A stretch of 13,556 nucleotides of DNA from Thauera sp. Lineage in GTDB: Bacteria; Pseudomonadota; Gammaproteobacteria; Burkholderiales; Rhodocyclaceae. A program made the translations under genes and the position numbers. Shown piece after piece: positions 13,137 to 13,556 of this stretch; position 1 is the first letter of the stretch, and every line of letters begins with the position of its first letter. The stretch is taken from the NCBI GenBank assembly GCA_023150215.1, contig JAKLLJ010000059.1, positions 1-13,556 on the forward strand, in the 5' to 3' direction. The notes beneath the pieces were generated by a model. It did no database searches and had not been told where the DNA came from. It worked only from the letters and a program-made list of their open reading frames with translations.

Positions 13137-13556
13137 ATGTCCTCTTCACTCCTGCTCATCCTCGCCCTCAAGATGGCCGCCGGCCTGCTCGCCGACCGCG
13201 TGTTCGGCGAGGTGCGCCGTTTTCACCCGCTGGTCGGCTTCGGGCGCTGGGCGGGAGGGGTGGAACAGCGCTGCCGCAGGCTTTTCTTCGGCACCAACGA
13301 AACCGGCACCCGCCTCGCCGGCATGCTGGCCTGGGCGCTGGCAGTGCTGCCCTGGGTGGCGCTGGCGGCATGGCTGCGCGACGCCCATCCGCATGCGCAC
13401 TGGTTCGTCGATGTCGGCCTGCTCTACCTGGCGCTCGGCGGGCGCAGCCTGGCCGAGCACGCGCAAGCCATCGCCGTGCCGCTGGCGGCGGGGAATCTCG
13501 ACGAAGCGCGCACGCGGGTGGGCTGGATCGTGAGTCGCGACACGCACGAGCTGGAT
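13137..13556 (+). CDS. cobD: Adenosylcobinamide-phosphate synthase, N-terminal part (cut by window edge)
   Basis: 140 codons are visible before the window ends. The protein is CbiB/CobD, the integral membrane enzyme that joins the aminopropanol (phosphate) arm to adenosyl-cobyric acid, the step after CobQ. Visible family features are a first hydrophobic segment followed by ADRVFGEVRRFHPLVGFGRW (the conserved D.. .G...HP..G.G motif), a second hydrophobic region around 62-80, GGRSLAEHA (101-109) and the signature RTRVGWIVSRDTHELD at the edge. Full-length members are ~310-320 residues, so less than half is here. The ATG at 13137 fits the family N-terminus, but no Shine-Dalgarno is seen. It is divergent from cobQ, with which it shares a pathway. 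Confidence 0.93.
   Translation, partial: MSSSLLLILALKMAAGLLADRVFGEVRRFHPLVGFGRWAGGVEQRCRRLFFGTNETGTRLAGMLAWALAVLPWVALAAWLRDAHPHAHWFVDVGLLYLALGGRSLAEHAQAIAVPLAAGNLDEARTRVGWIVSRDTHELD

Noticed and set aside
1..13556. Mobile elements, tRNA/rRNA genes or CRISPR arrays
   Set aside because: No transposase or integrase motif, no tRNA-like fold and no regularly spaced repeats were seen. Coding is nearly continuous with housekeeping and signalling genes.

Overview
The window is compact, GC-rich (roughly 70% by eye) bacterial chromosome with strong G/C bias at third codon positions. I see no insertion sequence, integrase, tRNA, rRNA or CRISPR array. The gene set (an NtrC-type two-component system, HemJ, a ferredoxin-type reductase of the class annotated as CDP-6-deoxy-glucoseen reductase, HDOD and GGDEF/EAL signalling proteins, a small c551-type cytochrome, QueF and cobalamin genes) fits a betaproteobacterium. 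Rhodocyclales relatives such as Thauera or Azoarcus are my best guess. That is inference from gene content and style, not a database match.

Layout. (1) 1-3457, minus strand, reading right to left: a YeeZ-like SDR protein, hemJ, a sigma54-activating response regulator that starts 2 nt after hemJ stops, and the N-terminal part of a membrane sensor kinase that runs off the left edge. (2) 3479-9966, plus strand: a 2Fe-2S/FAD/NAD reductase, a degenerate-EAL/HDOD protein, a soluble histidine kinase with an HDOD-like N-terminus, and a REC-PAS-GGDEF-EAL response regulator. The cluster ends in a strong hairpin at 9968-9989. (3) 10030-12864, minus strand: cobQ and queF, 21 nt apart, then a separately promoted periplasmic cytochrome c. 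(4) 13137 to the right edge, plus strand: the start of cobD/cbiB, divergent from cobQ across a 272-nt gap.

Function. The most interesting unit is 4505-9966. An HDOD protein with a dead EAL-like half is followed by a kinase whose own input region looks like a worn-down HDOD domain, then by a response regulator carrying apparently intact cyclic-di-GMP synthase, inhibitory-site and phosphodiesterase motifs. I read this as a phosphorelay that tunes c-di-GMP, with HDOD modules in place of a conventional sensor. Two DNA/RNA structures in it stand out: a dyad (5705-5731) beside the likely kinase promoter, and a perfect 9-bp hairpin (7703-7723) in the last codons of the kinase, 17 nt before the first possible start of the GGDEF/EAL gene. 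cobQ and cobD belong to late cobalamin assembly, and queF makes the preQ1 precursor of queuosine.

Smaller oddities are the 21-nt divergent gap between the SDR gene and the reductase, where neither gene has a Shine-Dalgarno, and a 45-nt block of rare codons inside the SDR gene.
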